Positions 40,849 to 41,607 of a stretch of DNA of 41,607 nucleotides are shown in pieces. The stretch's first letter is position 1, and each line of letters opens with the position of its first letter. Below the pieces are notes generated by a model. It made no database searches. It was not told the DNA's origin and saw nothing but the letters and a program-made list of their open reading frames with translations. The stretch covers positions 5,888 through 47,494 of the forward strand of contig WELA01012816.1 in assembly GCA_009602735.1 (NCBI GenBank), written 5' to 3'. Origin of the DNA: Mesotaenium endlicherianum. Its lineage: Eukaryota > Streptophyta > Zygnematophyceae > Zygnematales > Mesotaeniaceae. Position numbers and translations under genes: made by a program.

Positions 40849-41606
40849 CTATAGCAGGGTCCTCTCGGCTTGAAATTTTGCTGCCTGCGCTGGTACTGCA
40901 CAAGTCCCAACTCCATGGGTACTGGACCTTGAACACTCGTGCTTGGCGCTTGAGATCCAAAGTGTCGATATCCTCCAAAGTTGTGGCTGCCCCACTGCTT
41001 CCGACTATACTCCACAGCGTCGACCCTTGTTGCCAATCCCATTATTTCTCCAAGGCTGGTAGGGTCCTTGAGCGCCACTTCCTTGGCCACAGTTGGCTTG
41101 AGTCCCCTCTTGAACTTGTCCATCATCTCTGACTCGTGCATGGATGGACATTGAAGCACCAGCTCGTTGAAGCGCGATACATACTCCTGAACGCTTCCTC
41201 GCTGACGAAGGCGCACCAATAGATCTCGAGCGGTAGCCTCGGGTGCAATAGGTTGAAATTGCCTCTTCAAGCCTTCAAATAGCTGATCAACAGTAGCAGG
41301 AACTCCAGACAACTGCTCTTCTTGTTCATACCAAGCTCCAGCACTCTTCTGCAGCAAAGTTATGACAAAGGCGACTTGCCTGTCGGGCGTGAGCGCAGAA
41401 TACTCCATAAACTTCTTCACTCCAAAAATCCATTGATGAACAGGCGGCGATCCACGCTCTCCAGTATAAACTTCAGNTCCACGCTCTCCAGCATAAACCT
41501 CAGGCTTAAGCGCACGCACTCCTGATGCGGGTGGAAAAACTGGTTGCACCACTGGGTTAACATGAATCGGTGGTACAACAGGTGCAGGTGCCGAACTCGT
41601 CGAAGC
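40764..41606 (-). CDS. gag: Gag of element B (5' partial, with an N)
   Basis: Open to the right edge in the gag frame. It has the capsid-like domain and CCHC knuckle ([14 protein letters not shown]) as in A. The N at 41477 lies between two ~26-bp near-copies of the same segment, giving a doubled VY(A/T)GERG. A has this segment once, so the doubling is probably an assembly join. Confidence 0.88.
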   Translation of the reverse strand, partial: ASTSSAPAPVVPPIHVNPVVQPVFPPASGVRALKPEVYAGERGXEVYTGERGSPPVHQWIFGVKKFMEYSALTPDRQVAFVITLLQKSAGAWYEQEEQLSGVPATVDQLFEGLKRQFQPIAPEATARDLLVRLRQRGSVQEYVSRFNELVLQCPSMHESEMMDKFKRGLKPTVAKEVALKDPTSLGEIMGLATRVDAVEYSRKQWGSHNFGGYRHFGSQAPSTSVQGPVPMELGLVQYQRRQQNFKPRGPCYSCGKLGHLARDCHVKAKQPQQQEKGGRQ

Positions 41607-41607
41607 G

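Larger units (their letters stand above)
36434..41607 (-). mobile_element. Element B: second chromovirus in tandem with A, 5' end off window
   Basis: Same order and orientation as A. Pol is broken by one nonsense codon and has a 1-nt indel after the chromodomain. Gag runs off the right edge. The protease-RT part is almost identical to A, while the pol 3' end and LTR are clearly more divergent. Confidence 0.93.

Overview
The window is a eukaryotic, transposon-dense region. Its elements, plant-type tRNA-iMet-like primer sites and short spliceosomal introns fit a green-lineage genome. A charophyte alga such as Chara is my best guess, inferred from the mix of families and not proven. I see no host housekeeping gene: nearly every supported gene belongs to a mobile element, and several elements are nested or fused.

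Layout, left to right. (1) 1-7893, plus strand: the 3' part of a Ty3/gypsy chromovirus (element 1). It has gag, a -1 frameshift, pol with a C-terminal chromodomain, an extra ORF3 of unknown function bracketed by two copies of the pre-LTR sequence, and a 720-bp 3' LTR. (2) 7940-11248: a minisatellite of small palindromes and a short TTTTAGGG telomere-like run, then a two-exon hAT transposase with a BED finger. (3) 11303-12806: four ~225-bp tandem repeats, tRNA-like SINE-type sequence and junction filler. (4) 12807-16522, minus strand: element 2, a second copy of the element 1 family (LTR, PBS, gag, frameshift, protease) cut off inside reverse transcriptase. (5) 16523-~24300, plus strand: element 3, a different Ty3/gypsy-like element entered by element 2. 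Its decayed polyprotein carries protease, a complete C5-cytosine DNA methyltransferase, a ~600-residue linker, RT, RNase H, integrase and a terminal PHD finger. (6) 24880-31036: a PIF/Harbinger-type element with a DDE transposase gene (two nonsense codons) and a convergent four-exon gene. It is flanked by minisatellite arrays in opposite orientations, and a solo LTR with a 5-bp target duplication has inserted into the left array. (7) 31037-41607, minus strand: two chromoviruses (A and B) in tandem sharing one central LTR. A is intact in gag and pol; B has a CGA-to-TGA nonsense codon and a frameshift and runs off the window.

The main biological interest is element 3, which appears to encode both an epigenetic writer (DNA methyltransferase) and a chromatin reader (PHD finger). 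Next are ORF3 of element 1, framed by a duplicated polypurine tract, and the palindromic minisatellite family shared by the hAT and Harbinger elements. Four single-N positions each sit between short direct duplications and look like contig-joining artefacts that break otherwise open frames.
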